Shown here: positions 63,679 through 64,000 of the stretch, piece after piece | How positions within the stretch are numbered: position 1 is the first letter of the stretch | Layout of the letters: the number at the start of each line of letters is the position of its first letter | Made by a program: the position numbers and the translations under genes | The notes under the pieces: model-generated | Told to the model about the DNA's origin: nothing | Seen by the model: the letters and a program-made list of their open reading frames with translations, nothing else | Database searches by the model: none | From: Erythrobacter sp. SD-21 | GTDB taxonomy: Bacteria > Pseudomonadota > Alphaproteobacteria > Sphingomonadales > Sphingomonadaceae | Length of the DNA: 64,000 bases | NCBI RefSeq assembly: GCF_000181515.1 | Contig: NZ_ABCG01000004.1 | Span: 86,001 to 150,000, forward strand | Direction of reading: 5' to 3'

Positions 63679-64000
63679 GTTCTCTTCGACTCCCGCAGAT
63701 GGCCTTCGCGATGCCCCGCTGATCGTGGGGGTGGACGAGGCCGGGCGTGGCCCTCTGGCCGGTCCGGTGGTCGCCGCGGCCGTGGTCTTGTGCAAACCAT
63801 GCCCGGGCGGCCTCGATGATTCCAAAAAACTTTCGGCGGCCAAGCGTTCCAAGCTCGAACCGCAGATCCAGCGCCGCTGCGCCTGGGGGCTGGCGGTGGT
63901 GGAGCCCGAGGTGATCGACCGGCTCAACATCTTCGGCGCGACCATGCTGGCAATGACGTTGGCGACGCAGCGCTGCATCGAGGCGCTGGGCGCAGAGCCT
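63677..64000 (+). CDS. rnhB: ribonuclease HII, N-terminal part (runs off right edge)
   Basis: 108 residues of RNase [27 protein letters not shown] carries the first catalytic Asp and Glu (DEAGRG), [15 protein letters not shown] follows, and the partial ends at LGAEP before the remaining catalytic aspartates. It removes ribonucleotides from DNA-RNA hybrids. The ATG at 63677 overlaps the start codon of the divergent dehydrogenase by two bases; no clear ribosome-binding site is visible. Confidence 0.92.
   Translation, partial: MFSSTPADGLRDAPLIVGVDEAGRGPLAGPVVAAAVVLCKPCPGGLDDSKKLSAAKRSKLEPQIQRRCAWGLAVVEPEVIDRLNIFGATMLAMTLATQRCIEALGAEP

Overview
The window is a high-GC, gene-dense chromosomal segment of an alphaproteobacterium, most likely a member of the Erythrobacteraceae (Sphingomonadales: Erythrobacter, Qipengyuania or Altererythrobacter type). 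The reasons are a GcrA cell-cycle regulator, a ChvG/ChvI two-component system joined to a short HPr kinase, RapZ and a PTS EIIA/HPr pair, an alphaproteobacterial LexA box (GTTC-N7-GTTC), and the general style of the proteins. I see no prophage, transposase, integrase, CRISPR array or rRNA operon. It reads as core chromosome with a few lineage-specific or compositionally odd genes.

Layout. 1-2.0 kb: end of a YceI-like protein and an AbgT-type transporter (minus). 2.0-7.0 kb: tdk, an M50 site-2-type protease, and truB-rpsO-pnp (plus). 7.2-12.2 kb: two SAM-dependent enzymes, a membrane GGDEF protein, gcrA, an ABC-2 permease and tRNA-Ala(CGC). 12.2-17.9 kb: DUF1499 protein and queF (minus), a Thr/Pro-repeat membrane protein, and the sulfur-linked run sseA-metC-mscS (plus). 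17.9-22.1 kb (minus): a redoxin-like/2OG-Fe(II) oxygenase fusion, and obgE-proB-NAD(P) epimerase. 22.3 kb: a winged-helix regulator under a LexA box. 23.3-26.3 kb (minus): argH, a small lipoprotein and lysA. 26.3-29 kb: a TlpA-like lipoprotein, a TauE/SafE permease, tRNA-Val(TAC) and an asparaginase. 29-33 kb: a dehydrogenase, truA/fmt (minus), and recR/def (plus). 33.3-35.6 kb: rmuC, a PilZ protein and an unrecognised, more A/T-rich gene. 35.6-40.9 kb: chvI-chvG-hprK-rapZ-EIIA-HPr-rRNA/tRNA methyltransferase (minus), with pckA divergent to it. 42.8-49.4 kb: glutaminyl cyclase, two putative zinc peptidases, DUF3597, a TonB-like protein and an alpha/beta hydrolase. 49.6-52.3 kb: two cysteine desulfurase-type enzymes and a [2Fe-2S] ferredoxin. 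52.3-58.8 kb: a second MscS-type channel, a DUF4349 lipoprotein, a DJ-1/PfpI protein and parC. 59-64 kb: CCA-adding enzyme, NUDIX hydrolase, DUF1285, GNAT, a sugar dehydrogenase-like lipoprotein and the start of rnhB.

Functional links. truB-rpsO-pnp ties rRNA/tRNA modification, a ribosomal protein and RNA decay, with a stem-loop in the pnp leader. The ChvI/ChvG-HprK-RapZ-EIIA-HPr block is a regulatory phosphorelay facing gluconeogenic pckA. The desulfurase pair plus ferredoxin points to Fe-S assembly or sulfur transfer.

Most interesting observations: (i) a perfect LexA box in front of an unassigned winged-helix protein; (ii) a cysteine desulfurase whose conserved N-terminus is encoded but has no standard start codon; (iii) a shared Zur-like palindrome before the tonB-like gene and a DUF4349 lipoprotein gene; (iv) a Cys-less redoxin fused to a prolyl-hydroxylase-like oxygenase; (v) divergent genes whose ATG codons overlap in a CATG; (vi) REP-like inverted repeats. 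I found no clear multi-gene undescribed system. The best candidates for new biology are the LexA-box regulator, the fusion protein and the orphan gene at 35123-35644.
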